Origin: Herminiimonas sp. | Lineage (GTDB): Bacteria; Pseudomonadota; Gammaproteobacteria; Burkholderiales; Burkholderiaceae | Length of the DNA: 9,072 nt | Assembly (NCBI GenBank): GCA_014377155.1 | Contig: JACMQD010000473.1 | Coordinates: forward strand, 1 to 9,072 | Direction: 5' to 3' | Part shown: positions 1-7,215 of the stretch, in pieces | Layout of the letters: the number at the start of each line of letters is the position of its first letter | How positions within the stretch are numbered: the first letter of the stretch is position 1 | Notes under the pieces: generated by a model | Told to the model about the DNA's origin: nothing | The model's input: the letters and a program-made list of their open reading frames with translations, nothing else | Database searches by the model: none | Made by a program: the position numbers and the translations under genes

Positions 1-1
1 C

Positions 2-454
2 AAGGCCAAAATTCGCCAGCAGCAGCGTGAGATGGCGCGGCGCCGCATGATGGCCGACGTGCCGACCGCCGACGTGGTGGTCACCAACCCGACGCACTAC
101 GCCGTCGCGTTGAAGTATTCGGAAGGCGCGATGCGCGCACCAAAAGTAGTGGCCAAAGGCGCCGACGAAATCGCGCTGAAGATTCGCGAACTTGCCGGCG
201 AGCATAAAGTCCTCACGCTGGAATCGCCTGCCTTGGCGCGTGCGTTGTTCCGCCACGCCGAGATCGGTGACGAGATTCCCGAGACGCTGTATACCGCGGT
301 CGCCGAAGTGCTGGCGTATGTGTTCCAGTTGCGCGCCTTCCGCAAGAACGGCGGCGCCCGTCCCGACCTGCCGGGTGTGCTCGACGTGCCGCCGGAAATG
401 GATCCGCTTAATCCGGCATCGCAAGTCGCTGCCAATCCGGGAGCGCCAGCATGA
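2..454 (+). CDS. flhB: Flagellar export gate protein FlhB, 3' part (cytoplasmic domain)
   Basis: FlhB is an inner-membrane component of the flagellar type III export apparatus. Its cytoplasmic domain switches substrate specificity from rod/hook to filament proteins. The 5' end lies outside the window; the frame is open from base 2 ([17 protein letters not shown]) to a TGA at 452-454, so the four-helix membrane part is missing. The autocleavage motif NPTH is intact at bases 86-97, within [13 protein letters not shown]. It is followed by the usual FlhB-C core, including [14 protein letters not shown] and the [17 protein letters not shown] stretch. Family knowledge: FlhB cleaves itself between Asn and Pro of this motif. 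The tail after about base 350 is Pro- and Ala-rich and probably disordered. The stop overlaps the flhA start (ATGA, 451-454), which suggests translational coupling. An internal ATG at 32 is not the real start. Confidence 0.95.
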   Translation, partial: KAKIRQQQREMARRRMMADVPTADVVVTNPTHYAVALKYSEGAMRAPKVVAKGADEIALKIRELAGEHKVLTLESPALARALFRHAEIGDEIPETLYTAVAEVLAYVFQLRAFRKNGGARPDLPGVLDVPPEMDPLNPASQVAANPGAPA

Positions 455-2535
455 ACGGCTTCAAACTGCCGGCCTGGTTATCCGGCGCAGGCTCGCGCGC
501 CGCCGCCGCGCCGATCATCATCATCATGATGCTATCGATGATGATTCTGCCGCTGCCGCCTTTTGCTCTCGACATTTTCTTCAGCTTTAATATCGCGCTG
601 TCGATCATCGTGCTGCTGACCAGCCTCTACACGGTCAAGCCGCTCGACTTCATGGTGTTTCCAACCGTTCTGTTGGTGAGCACCATGCTGCGCCTGTCGC
701 TCAACGTCGCGTCCACCCGCGTGGTGCTGACCGAAGGCCACACCGGTCCGGATGCAGCGGGCAAGGTCATCGAGGCTTTCGGCCATTTTCTGATCGGTGG
801 CAATTACACGGTCGGTATCGTGGTGTTCGTTATCCTGACCATCATCAACTTCACAGTCGTGACCAAGGGCGCCGGTCGAATCGCCGAAGTCGGTGCCCGC
901 TTTGCCCTGGATGCGATGCCCGGCAAGCAGATGGCGATCGACGCCGATCTCAACGCCGGTCTGATCGCCGAAGCCGAAGCACGCCGCCGTCGCACCGAAG
1001 TCGCCCAGGAAGCCGAATTTTACGGCGCCATGGACGGTGCCAGCAAATACGTACGCGGCGACGCCATTGCCGGCATCATCGTCACGGTCGTCAACATCAT
1101 CGGCGGCCTGCTGGTCGGTTTGCTGCAGCATGACCTGAGCTTCGCGACCGCGCTCAAGAACTACACGCTGTTGGCAATCGGTGATGGCCTGGTAGCGCAG
1201 ATTCCATCGCTGATTATTTCCACCGCTGCCGGTATCGTGGTTTCGCGCGTGGCCAGTGACGAAGACATCGGCGGCCAACTTGTCGGCCAGTTGTTCGCCA
1301 AACCGAAGGTGCTTTACATTACCGCGGCGATCATCGGCGGCATGGGTGCCATTCCGGGCATGCCGCATGTTGCGTTCCTGTTACTGGCCGGGCTGTTGGC
1401 CGGAGCCGGTTACGTCCAGGCCAACCGTCAGAAAGTCGTACCGGAAATCGCGCCCGAAGCTGCCGCTCCATCGGCTGCGCCGGAGATGGAAGAAGCCACG
1501 ATGCAGGACATCATGCCGGTCGATACGCTTGGGCTCGAAGTCGGCTATCGGCTCATTCCGCTGGTCGACAAGACGCAGGGTGGCGAACTGCTGCGCCGTA
1601 TCAAAGGCATCCGCAAGAAATTCGCCCAGGAAGTCGGCTTCCTGTCGCCGCCGGTGCATATTCGCGATAACCTGGAATTGAAGCCGTCTGCTTACCGCAT
1701 CACGCTCAAAGGTGTGGAAGTCGGCAACGGCGAAGCGCACAGCGGCCAGTTTTTGGCGATCAATCCCGGCATGGTCACCGGTGCCTTGCCGGGCCCCGTG
1801 ACGAGCGACCCTGCGTTCGGTCTGCCGGCGACCTGGGTCGACGCGGGAATGCGCGAAATGGCACAGACCATGGGTTACACCGTGGTCGACGCCGGCACCG
1901 TCGTGGCCACGCATCTCAATCACCTGATCACCACCCATGCCGCCGAACTGCTTGGCCGCCAGGAACTGCAACAGTTGCTCGACCATCTCGTCAAAGAGTC
2001 GCCGAAGCTCGTCGAGGATCTTGTGCCGCGCATCATTCCCTTATCGACCTTGCAAAAGATCCTGCAGAACCTGCTGATCGAAGGTGTGCATATCCGCGAC
2101 ATGCGCACCATCATCGAGACCATCGCCGAACACGCCGGTGCCACGCAAGAGTCAAACGAGCTGACATCGCTGGTGCGCATCGCACTTGGACGCGCCATCG
2201 TCCAGCAGATTTTCCCAGGTACCAACGAGCTGTCGGTCATGACGCTGGATAACCGTCTCGAACGCCTTCTGATGCAAGCGCTGCATTCGAGTGGCCCTGA
2301 CGGCGGCGGCATCGAACCTGGCTTGGCCGATACGCTGGCAGCGCAAGCAGAGCAGGCCACGCACCAGCAGGAACAAATGGGCCTGACGCCGGTACTGCTG
2401 GTGCCGGGTCCGCTGCGTGCGCTGGTGTCGCGTTTCCTGCGTCGCGCCATCCCACAATTGAAGGTGTTGTCGCACTCCGAAGTTCCCGATTCAAAAACGA
2501 TTAAAGTTACCAGCCTAGTTGGAGGACACGCATGA
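451..2535 (+). CDS. flhA: Flagellar export gate protein FlhA
   Basis: FlhA is the large ring-forming export gate protein of the flagellar type III secretion system. It couples proton flow to export and docks chaperone-substrate complexes. At 694 aa it is full length for the family. The N-terminal half (about residues 20-320) carries the expected hydrophobic segments. The FHIPEP signature is seen around residues 143-170 ([18 protein letters not shown], then DADLNAGLI), and [12 protein letters not shown] lies at 243-254, with Asp245 matching a conserved functional Asp. An Ala/Pro/Glu-rich linker at about 331-350 leads to the cytoplasmic domain (about 355-694). The ATG at 451 is preceded by GGGAG (439-443) at 7 nt spacing and overlaps the flhB stop. 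The stop overlaps the flhF start in the same ATGA manner. Identification is certain at family level; flagellar rather than virulence-type follows from the neighbours. Confidence 0.97.
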   Translation: MNGFKLPAWLSGAGSRAAAAPIIIIMMLSMMILPLPPFALDIFFSFNIALSIIVLLTSLYTVKPLDFMVFPTVLLVSTMLRLSLNVASTRVVLTEGHTGPDAAGKVIEAFGHFLIGGNYTVGIVVFVILTIINFTVVTKGAGRIAEVGARFALDAMPGKQMAIDADLNAGLIAEAEARRRRTEVAQEAEFYGAMDGASKYVRGDAIAGIIVTVVNIIGGLLVGLLQHDLSFATALKNYTLLAIGDGLVAQIPSLIISTAAGIVVSRVASDEDIGGQLVGQLFAKPKVLYITAAIIGGMGAIPGMPHVAFLLLAGLLAGAGYVQANRQKVVPEIAPEAAAPSAAPEMEEATMQDIMPVDTLGLEVGYRLIPLVDKTQGGELLRRIKGIRKKFAQEVGFLSPPVHIRDNLELKPSAYRITLKGVEVGNGEAHSGQFLAINPGMVTGALPGPVTSDPAFGLPATWVDAGMREMAQTMGYTVVDAGTVVATHLNHLITTHAAELLGRQELQQLLDHLVKESPKLVEDLVPRIIPLSTLQKILQNLLIEGVHIRDMRTIIETIAEHAGATQESNELTSLVRIALGRAIVQQIFPGTNELSVMTLDNRLERLLMQALHSSGPDGGGIEPGLADTLAAQAEQATHQQEQMGLTPVLLVPGPLRALVSRFLRRAIPQLKVLSHSEVPDSKTIKVTSLVGGHA

Positions 2536-3881
2536 ACGTCAAGAAATTTTCTGCCAGTACCACACGCGAGGCTTTGCGCATGGTCCGTGAAGCGCTTGGC
2601 GCCGATGCTGTCATTCTGTCGAACCGCAATGTCAGCGGCATGGTCGAAATTCTCGCGCTTGCCGGCGACGACATGTCGGAGATCGCGCCCACGCCGCCGG
2701 AAAGGAAAGTATTGTCCGAGCCGGTACTGGCCGCTTTCGCCGTTAGGCAAAAGGTCGTGGCCGAACGAACAGAATCCGAACGCAAGGAAGCCGAACGCAA
2801 GGAGTCGGAGCGCAAGGACATGGAGCGCAGCGACGGCGACCAGGCATCGGGCCTTGCAGGAGCGCTGGAGTCGGCACGCATCGCGTCACTGGCGACAGCG
2901 CCTTCGAGCAATGAATTCACGGCGATGATGAGTGAGATTCGTTCAATGCGCGGCATGCTGGAGTCGCAGCTGGCCGAACTGTCCTGGGCCAGCAACCAAA
3001 AACGCGAGCCTTTCAAATCGGCAGTGTTGCGGGAACTGCTGGCAGCCGGCTTCAGTGCCACGCTGGCGCGCTTCCTGGTTGAAAAACTGCCCGCCGACGG
3101 TACTGTCGAAAGCGGACTGAGCTGGGCCAAATCGATCCTGGCGCGTAACCTCAATATCATGGATAACGAGAACGAGATTCTGGAAAACGGTGGCGTCTAC
3201 GCACTGGTTGGTCCGACCGGAGTCGGCAAGACCACCACCACCGCCAAGCTGGCAGCACGCTGCGTGATGCGACACGGCCCCAGCAAGCTGGCGCTGATTA
3301 CGACCGACGGCTATCGTATCGGCGGCTACGAGCAGTTGCGCATCTACGGCAAGATCCTCGGCGTGATGGTGCATTCGGTCAAGGACGAAGCCGACTTGCG
3401 CATCGCGCTCGACGAATTGAAGGGCAAGCACACGGTCCTGATCGATACAGTCGGCGTGAGCCAGCGCGACAAAATGGTCTCTGAGCAGGTCGCCATGCTG
3501 TCGAGTGCCGGTACCAATGTCAAGCGCCTGCTGTGCCTGCCGGCGACTTCGACGGGCGAGACACTTAACGAAGTCGTGCGTTCCTATCAGGGTGGCGGCT
3601 TGGCCGGCTGCATCATGACCAAGCTGGATGAAGCCGCTACGATCGGCAGCGTGCTCGACGTGATCATCCGCCAGAAACTGAATCTGTACTACGTCGCCAA
3701 CGGCCAGCGTGTGCCCGAAGACCTGCACGTCGCGAATCAGCACTATCTGGTCGACCGCGCCTTCAAACTCAAGCGTGAAACGGCGCCTTTCGCTTATCAG
3801 GACGATGACCTGCCACTGGTCATGGCCAATGCGTCGCATGGCATGAATGACCGTAACCTGCGCGGGGTGAGCCTTGGCTAG
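2532..3881 (+). CDS. flhF: Flagellar SRP-family GTPase FlhF
   Basis: FlhF is a signal-recognition-particle-type GTPase that sets where, and helps set how many, flagella are built. At 449 aa it is a normal length. An N-terminal B domain (about 1-65, starting [20 protein letters not shown]) is followed by a charged linker with a five-copy ERKE-like repeat (residues 78-102). A helical N domain (about 125-215) and the G domain follow. In the G domain, G1 is GPTGVGKTTTTAKLA (227-241), the TTDGYRIGGYEQL region lies at 257-269, G3 is DTVG (305-308) and G4 is TKLDE (363-367). All GTP-binding motifs look intact. GGAGG at 2521-2525 precedes the ATG by 6 nt, and the start overlaps the flhA stop by 4 bp. 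The next gene encodes its usual partner FlhG. Family knowledge: FlhF forms a GTP-dependent homodimer whose hydrolysis is stimulated by the FlhG N-terminus. Confidence 0.96.
   Translation: MNVKKFSASTTREALRMVREALGADAVILSNRNVSGMVEILALAGDDMSEIAPTPPERKVLSEPVLAAFAVRQKVVAERTESERKEAERKESERKDMERSDGDQASGLAGALESARIASLATAPSSNEFTAMMSEIRSMRGMLESQLAELSWASNQKREPFKSAVLRELLAAGFSATLARFLVEKLPADGTVESGLSWAKSILARNLNIMDNENEILENGGVYALVGPTGVGKTTTTAKLAARCVMRHGPSKLALITTDGYRIGGYEQLRIYGKILGVMVHSVKDEADLRIALDELKGKHTVLIDTVGVSQRDKMVSEQVAMLSSAGTNVKRLLCLPATSTGETLNEVVRSYQGGGLAGCIMTKLDEAATIGSVLDVIIRQKLNLYYVANGQRVPEDLHVANQHYLVDRAFKLKRETAPFAYQDDDLPLVMANASHGMNDRNLRGVSLG
2763..2837 (+). repeat. In-frame 15-bp tandem repeat in flhF linker (5 imperfect copies)
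   Basis: Five consecutive 15-bp units start at 2763, 2778, 2793, 2808 and 2823. They encode ERTES, ERKEA, ERKES, ERKDM and ERSDG. The three central copies are closest (GAACGCAAGGAAGCC type). The unit is a multiple of three, so copy-number change would keep the frame. It lies in the low-complexity linker between the B and N domains of FlhF, where length changes should be tolerated. Confidence 0.8.
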
Positions 3882-4698
3882 TTTCGATTTTGACCAGGCG
3901 GAAGGATTGCGGCGCATGCTGGCCGGCCCGAAACCTCGTGTGTACACCTTCTTGTCAGCCACAAGCGACGAAGAAAAAAACGCGATGCTGATCAATCTCA
4001 GCGCATCGCTTGCCAGCTCTGGCAGCGATGTTCTGCTGATGGACGCCACAGCCTCCGCGCGCGGCGTTGCCTCGCGCCTCGGTGCCAACATCGGAGCCAC
4101 CTTGCAGGAGGTCGCGTGTCAGGAAAGAGCATTGAATGAAGTGGTACAAACCACGCCGCAGGGTTTTGGCGTGGCGACGCTGAGTCGCGGATTGGTGCCG
4201 GCAGCGGGTTGTCATTCCGATCAGGCGCGTCGGCTTGCGAACGCTTTCGGCATTCTGGCGAAACAGGCAGACGTGTTGATCGTCGATGCCGAGCTCGGCG
4301 ACGATGACGGTTTCCCCGTGCCGGCCATGGCCAACGGCGAAATAATCGTTCAGGTGTCGTGCAGCGCCTCGTCGATTACCGCCGCGTACGGTATTATCAA
4401 GCGACTCAATCGCCGGTTGGGCAGACGCCCGTTCAGCGTGTTGGTAACCGGCGGCACAGACAAGGAAGCACAATTGGTATATGCAAACATGGCCCAGGCC
4501 GCAAGTCGCTACCTGGCGGTGCAGCTCAATTCGATGGGATCGGTGCCTGCCGACGAGCATCTGATGCATGCTGCGCGTTTGGGTCGTACTGTGATCGATG
4601 CATTTCCCAAGGCTTGCGCATCGCTGGCATTCCACCGTCTAGCAGGCCGGTTCGCTAGCGTCGGTGCGCACACGGCCGCTATCGGCACAGGAGCCTGA
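3874..4698 (+). CDS. flhG: FlhG/FleN-like MinD-family protein with degenerate P-loop
   Basis: This is the FlhF partner and flagellar number regulator of the MinD/ParA family (FlhG, also called FleN, YlxH or MotR). The N-terminus carries DQAEGLRR (residues 7-14), the motif known in this family to activate FlhF GTPase. The MinD-like fold is recognisable from VLLMDAT (53-59), VLIVDAELGD (134-143) and SSITAAYGIIKRL (166-178). The Walker A site is not: where relatives have GKGGVGKT, this protein has ATSDEEKN (29-36). All glycines, the signature lysine and the threonine are lost, and only one lysine (K35) remains. The proposed start is TTG 3874, supported by GGGGTGA at 3864-3870 and by DQAEGLR lying only just downstream. 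The first ATG in frame (3916) would remove that motif. It overlaps flhF by 8 bp and is followed 3 nt later by fliA. Family assignment is firm; ATPase activity is doubtful. Confidence 0.87.
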   Translation: MASFDFDQAEGLRRMLAGPKPRVYTFLSATSDEEKNAMLINLSASLASSGSDVLLMDATASARGVASRLGANIGATLQEVACQERALNEVVQTTPQGFGVATLSRGLVPAAGCHSDQARRLANAFGILAKQADVLIVDAELGDDDGFPVPAMANGEIIVQVSCSASSITAAYGIIKRLNRRLGRRPFSVLVTGGTDKEAQLVYANMAQAASRYLAVQLNSMGSVPADEHLMHAARLGRTVIDAFPKACASLAFHRLAGRFASVGAHTAAIGTGA

Positions 4699-4701
4699 TG
4701 C

Positions 4702-5433
4702 ATGTACACGGCGGCCGGAAAATCAGACAAGAACCACCTGCTGACCGAGCACGCGCCGTTGGTAAAAAAACTCGCCCATCAAATGAAGGCCAAGCTGCCG
4801 CCCAGCGTCGAAGTCGATGACCTTATCCAGGCCGGCATGATCGGACTGCTCGATGCCATCAAACGCTATGAAGAAAACCATGGCGCGCAGTTCGAAACTT
4901 ACGCCGTGCAGCGCATTCGCGGCGCCATGCTCGATGAATTGCGCAGTACAGACTGGATGCCGCGCAGCATGCGCCAGAACATGCGCAAGGTCGAGGTTGC
5001 GATGAATTCGCTGCAACAGCGCCTCGGTCGTGCCCCCAATGAAAGCGAAGTCGCCCAGCAACTGAAATTGTCTCTCGCCGAATATCAGGACATGCTGACA
5101 GACGGCGGCGGACACCAGCTGGTGTACTACGAAGATTTCCATGACGGCGATGGCAACGAACATTTCCTCGATCGCTATTGTACCGACGATGTAAGCGATC
5201 CTTTGCAGAGCTTGATGAATACCGGGTTCCGCTCGGCCGTCATCGACGCCATCAATGCCTTGCCCGAACGCGAAAAAATCCTGATGGGTCTGTACTACGA
5301 GCAGGAGATGAATCTGAAAGAAATCGGTGCGGTTATGGGGGTTTCCGAATCGCGTGTTTGCCAGCTGCATAGTCAAGCTATCGCCCGCATGCGTGGCAAT
5401 CTCAGGGAGAAAGCATGGACTGGGGTAGCCTAG
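4702..5433 (+). CDS. fliA: Flagellar sigma factor FliA (sigma-28)
   Basis: FliA is the alternative sigma factor that directs RNA polymerase to late flagellar, motor and chemotaxis promoters, and it is held in check by anti-sigma FlgM. At 243 aa the length is standard. Region 2 spans about 15-87, with VDDLIQAGMIGLLDAIKRY (38-56), FETYAVQRIRGAMLDELR (64-81) and DWMPRSMR (84-91). Region 3 follows (about 95-150). Region 4 (about 175-234) has LPEREKILMGLYYEQEMNLKE with helix-turn-helix IGAVMGVSESRVCQLHSQA (208-226). AGGAG at 4689-4693 precedes the ATG by 8 nt. It sits 3 nt after flhG and overlaps motC by 19 bp, so it is probably translated from the same transcript. An ATG at 4698 is in another frame and is not used. 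No FliA-type promoter was identified with confidence in the window. Confidence 0.97.
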   Translation: MYTAAGKSDKNHLLTEHAPLVKKLAHQMKAKLPPSVEVDDLIQAGMIGLLDAIKRYEENHGAQFETYAVQRIRGAMLDELRSTDWMPRSMRQNMRKVEVAMNSLQQRLGRAPNESEVAQQLKLSLAEYQDMLTDGGGHQLVYYEDFHDGDGNEHFLDRYCTDDVSDPLQSLMNTGFRSAVIDAINALPEREKILMGLYYEQEMNLKEIGAVMGVSESRVCQLHSQAIARMRGNLREKAWTGVA

Positions 5434-6155
5434 CCGGGCTGGTTCTTGCGCTTTCAGCCATTCTGCTCGGTCAGATGCTGGAAGGCGGACAGGTGTCGTC
5501 ATTGGTGCAGCCAGCGGCCTTCGCCATTGTTTTCATCGGCACACTTGGTGCAGTGATTCTCCAAAGCGGCCTGAAAAATTTTGTCGCCGGGGTCGGCATG
5601 GCACGCCTGGTTTTCATGCCGGTGCCTGACGAACAGCGGCAGATGGCGAGCAACATCAGCTTGTGGAGCGCGACTGCACGGCGCGAAGGACTGCTGGCGC
5701 TCGAACGCTACATGGAAGCGATCACCGATCCTTTCACCGAACGTGGCCTGCGCCTTATCGTCGATGGTATCGATCCGCACAAGCTGCGCCAGATTCTCGA
5801 CCTTGAAATTTCTGCTTATGAGATGGATCGGCGTCAGGCGGTTAAGGTTTGGGAATCCGCAGGCGGTTACGCCCCGACGATTGGAATTCTCGGTGCGGTT
5901 ATCGGTTTGATTCATGTGATGGAAAACCTTTCTGATCCGAGTCGTCTGGGTAATGGGATTGCAGTCGCTTTCGTAGCAACCGTGTATGGCGTTGGCCTGG
6001 CTAACCTTATTTTCCTGCCCATTGGAAGCAAACTCAAAGCGATGGTCAGTCGCGAAATCCTGCAGCGTGACATGTTGGCGGATGCATTCGCAGGCATCGC
6101 CACAGGTGACAATCCGCGTGTCATTTACGAGCGTATGGCGATTTACCAGAGGTAG
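5415..6155 (+). CDS. motC: Flagellar stator protein MotC (MotA family)
   Basis: This is a MotA/PomA-type stator subunit, an inner-membrane protein forming the ion channel with MotD and contacting FliG in the rotor. At 246 aa it matches the shorter MotC/PomA class. Hydrophobic segments are visible at about 4-22, 33-51, 152-170 and 182-202. The cytoplasmic loop has RREGLLALE (89-97), matching the charged Arg/Glu positions known in MotA to interact with FliG. ESAGGYAPTIGILGAVIGLI (147-166) and GIAVAFVATVYGVGLANLIF (181-200) are family hallmarks, including prolines 154 and 202. The ATG at 5415 has AGGGAGA (5404-5410) upstream and lies inside the 3' end of fliA. The name motC rather than motA rests on its position next to fliA, as in Pseudomonas-type motCD pairs, and on sequence flavour. 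A MotAB pair may exist elsewhere in the genome. Confidence 0.93.
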   Translation: MDWGSLAGLVLALSAILLGQMLEGGQVSSLVQPAAFAIVFIGTLGAVILQSGLKNFVAGVGMARLVFMPVPDEQRQMASNISLWSATARREGLLALERYMEAITDPFTERGLRLIVDGIDPHKLRQILDLEISAYEMDRRQAVKVWESAGGYAPTIGILGAVIGLIHVMENLSDPSRLGNGIAVAFVATVYGVGLANLIFLPIGSKLKAMVSREILQRDMLADAFAGIATGDNPRVIYERMAIYQR

Positions 6156-6159
6156 CGCG

Positions 6160-6207
6160 ATGCGTGCAATTTCCCTTTTTCGCCGATCCTGTTTTTTTTC
6201 CCATTAA
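6160..6207 (+). CDS. Possible 15-residue leader ORF between motC and motD
   Basis: A short open frame, MRAISLFRRSCFFSH followed by TAA, fills most of the motC-motD gap. It has a better ribosome site (AGAGGT, 6148-6153, overlapping the motC end) than motD itself. Its stop lies 6 nt before the motD ATG and in the same frame, so it could deliver ribosomes to motD by reinitiation. It includes a run of eight T (6192-6199). No homology is recognised and it may be chance. Confidence 0.25.
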   Translation: MRAISLFRRSCFFSH

Positions 6208-6213
6208 CCTGCG

Positions 6214-6996
6214 ATGGCGCGCAGACGATACGAAGAAGAATCCGATAACCACGAGCGCTGGCTCGTGTCATACGCCGATTTTATTACTCTGCTGTTCGCT
6301 TTTTTCGTGGTGATGTACGCGATTTCATCAGTCAACGAAGGCAAATACCGGATCCTTTCGAATTCACTCGTTTCGGCATTTGGTAAAGCACCGATCGGCC
6401 CGTCGCCGACCAGTTCGCCGACACCGCCGGGGGGTGTTATTCTGCCGCGGCCCATGTCGCCGCGCGAACGCGCTGCCGAAGGCGCGCTGCGGCGCGAAAA
6501 AGAGCAATTGACGACTATTGCGCGGAATATTCTAAACGTGCTGGCGCCGTTAATTCGGCAGGGAAAAGTGCGTGTCACGCAGAATAGCCGTGGCGTCACT
6601 GTAGAAATTAATGCCAGCGTCCTGTTTGCTCCAGGCGAAGCGAAGTTGACAAACGAATCAAGCCAGGCATTGAAGGCAGTCGCGGCAGTCGTCAAAAGCG
6701 ATACTCATGCAATCCAGATCGAAGGGCATACCGACAACCTGCCGATTTCGAACGCAGCGTTCCCGTCGAACTGGGAACTATCGGCTGTAAGGGCCAGTAG
6801 CGTGGTGCGCCTGTTCGTCGACAATGGTGTTGCAGAGGCGCGCATGGTGGCGGTAGGACATGGTTCGAATCAGCCGGTGCAAGATAATGGCACCGCAGAC
6901 GGCCGCCAGCGAAATCGCCGAGTGCAACTGATGATCCTGTCAAACCTTCCTGACGTGAGCACGGAATTGCCAGTCAATGCCGGTGTCATCCGGTAG
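6214..6996 (+). CDS. motD: Flagellar stator protein MotD (MotB/OmpA family)
   Basis: This is the peptidoglycan-anchored stator partner of MotC. It has 260 aa. A short basic cytoplasmic N-terminus (MARRRYEEE) is followed by one membrane segment (about 20-38, SYADFITLLFAFFVVMYA). This contains Asp22, the residue that in MotB-type proteins carries protons. The lack of the polar residues typical of sodium PomB suggests proton use (inference). A Pro/Ser/Thr-rich stretch (about 60-80) and a periplasmic linker lead to an OmpA-like peptidoglycan-binding domain (about 125-243), with IEGHTDNLPI (169-178), NWELSAVRASSVV (186-198) and RQRNRRVQLMI (231-241). The ATG at 6214 is the first possible start, since an in-frame TAA lies at 6205. 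No clear Shine-Dalgarno site precedes it, so translation may depend on coupling to the upstream reading frame. This is the last gene of the flagellar operon in the window. Confidence 0.94.
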   Translation: MARRRYEEESDNHERWLVSYADFITLLFAFFVVMYAISSVNEGKYRILSNSLVSAFGKAPIGPSPTSSPTPPGGVILPRPMSPRERAAEGALRREKEQLTTIARNILNVLAPLIRQGKVRVTQNSRGVTVEINASVLFAPGEAKLTNESSQALKAVAAVVKSDTHAIQIEGHTDNLPISNAAFPSNWELSAVRASSVVRLFVDNGVAEARMVAVGHGSNQPVQDNGTADGRQRNRRVQLMILSNLPDVSTELPVNAGVIR

Positions 6997-7025
6997 AGTC
7001 AGTTTCGCGGCGATCCCTGCTGCTG

Positions 7026-7061
7026 ATGCCTAAATTTTAGGCATTTAACTTTATTCTTTTT
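7026..7061 (+). terminator. Probable rho-independent terminator after motD
   Basis: A perfect inverted repeat (ATGCCTAAA, one base, TTTAGGCAT; 7026-7044) can form a 7-bp stem with a 5-nt loop. A T-rich tract runs to 7061 (TTAACTTTATTCTTTTT). It lies 29 nt after the motD stop and fits the end of the flagellar operon. The stem is short and only moderately GC-rich, and the T-tract is interrupted, so its strength is uncertain. Confidence 0.55.
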
Positions 7062-7081
7062 AAATCATGTACTTGGGATAG

Positions 7082-7126
7082 TTATCCAAAGTTATCCACA
7101 TGTATTTGCACGGTTCGCGGGGATAA
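7082..7126. promoter_or_regulatory. Cluster of DnaA-box-like 9-mers beside an AT-rich tract
   Basis: TTATCCAAA (7082-7090) and the perfect consensus box TTATCCACA (7092-7100) lie in direct repeat exactly 10 bp apart. A weaker inverted copy, TTATCCCCG, is on the - strand at 7118-7126. The AT-rich stretch 7031-7070 lies just upstream. The third copy abuts the expected -35 region of the skp-like promoter. Binding by DnaA is an inference from the consensus only. No dnaA, dnaN, gyrB or rpmH is visible nearby, so this is not claimed as the chromosomal origin. Confidence 0.45.
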
Positions 7127-7154
7127 CTGCAGGCAGGAAAGTCGTTGTTATAAT
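7126..7154 (+). promoter_or_regulatory. Candidate promoter of the skp-like gene
   Basis: A perfect -10 hexamer TATAAT is at 7149-7154. The -35 position at 17-bp spacing (7126-7131, ACTGCA) matches sigma-70 poorly, so an activator or another upstream element may be needed. Transcription would start near 7161 and give a leader of about 55 nt before the TTG start. Confidence 0.45.
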
Positions 7155-7215
7155 ATTGGTAACTAAATCAGCTGTTCTATAACGCTTGGCAGTAATGCCC
7201 CTATCGGAGACCAAA

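Noticed and set aside
511..545. ATC/ATG-rich stretch near the start of flhA as a microsatellite
   Set aside because: It encodes the first Ile/Met-rich membrane segment of FlhA and is explained by protein composition.
532..1368. Antisense open frame of 278 codons opposite flhA
   Set aside because: The product is Asp/His/Gln-rich, typical of a reverse-strand shadow of a hydrophobic membrane protein gene; flhA itself is certain.
1920..2750. Antisense open frame across the flhA-flhF junction
   Set aside because: It spans two real genes joined by an ATGA overlap, has no ribosome site or recognisable domain, and has a Ser/Cys/Arg-rich shadow composition.
2943..4100. Long antisense open frame of 385 codons opposite flhF and flhG
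   Set aside because: It is a mirror of two well-identified genes in GC-rich DNA, has a low-complexity His/Gln-rich product and matches no family.
6160..6207. T8 run as an intrinsic terminator or a frameshift joining motC and motD
   Set aside because: No stable GC-rich hairpin precedes the T run. The mini-ORF is already in the motD frame and ends at a TAA, so slippage would not make a fusion.
7082..7126. Chromosomal replication origin
   Set aside because: Only three box-like sites are present, and dnaA, dnaN, gyrB, rpmH and mnmG are not nearby; kept only as a DnaA-site cluster.
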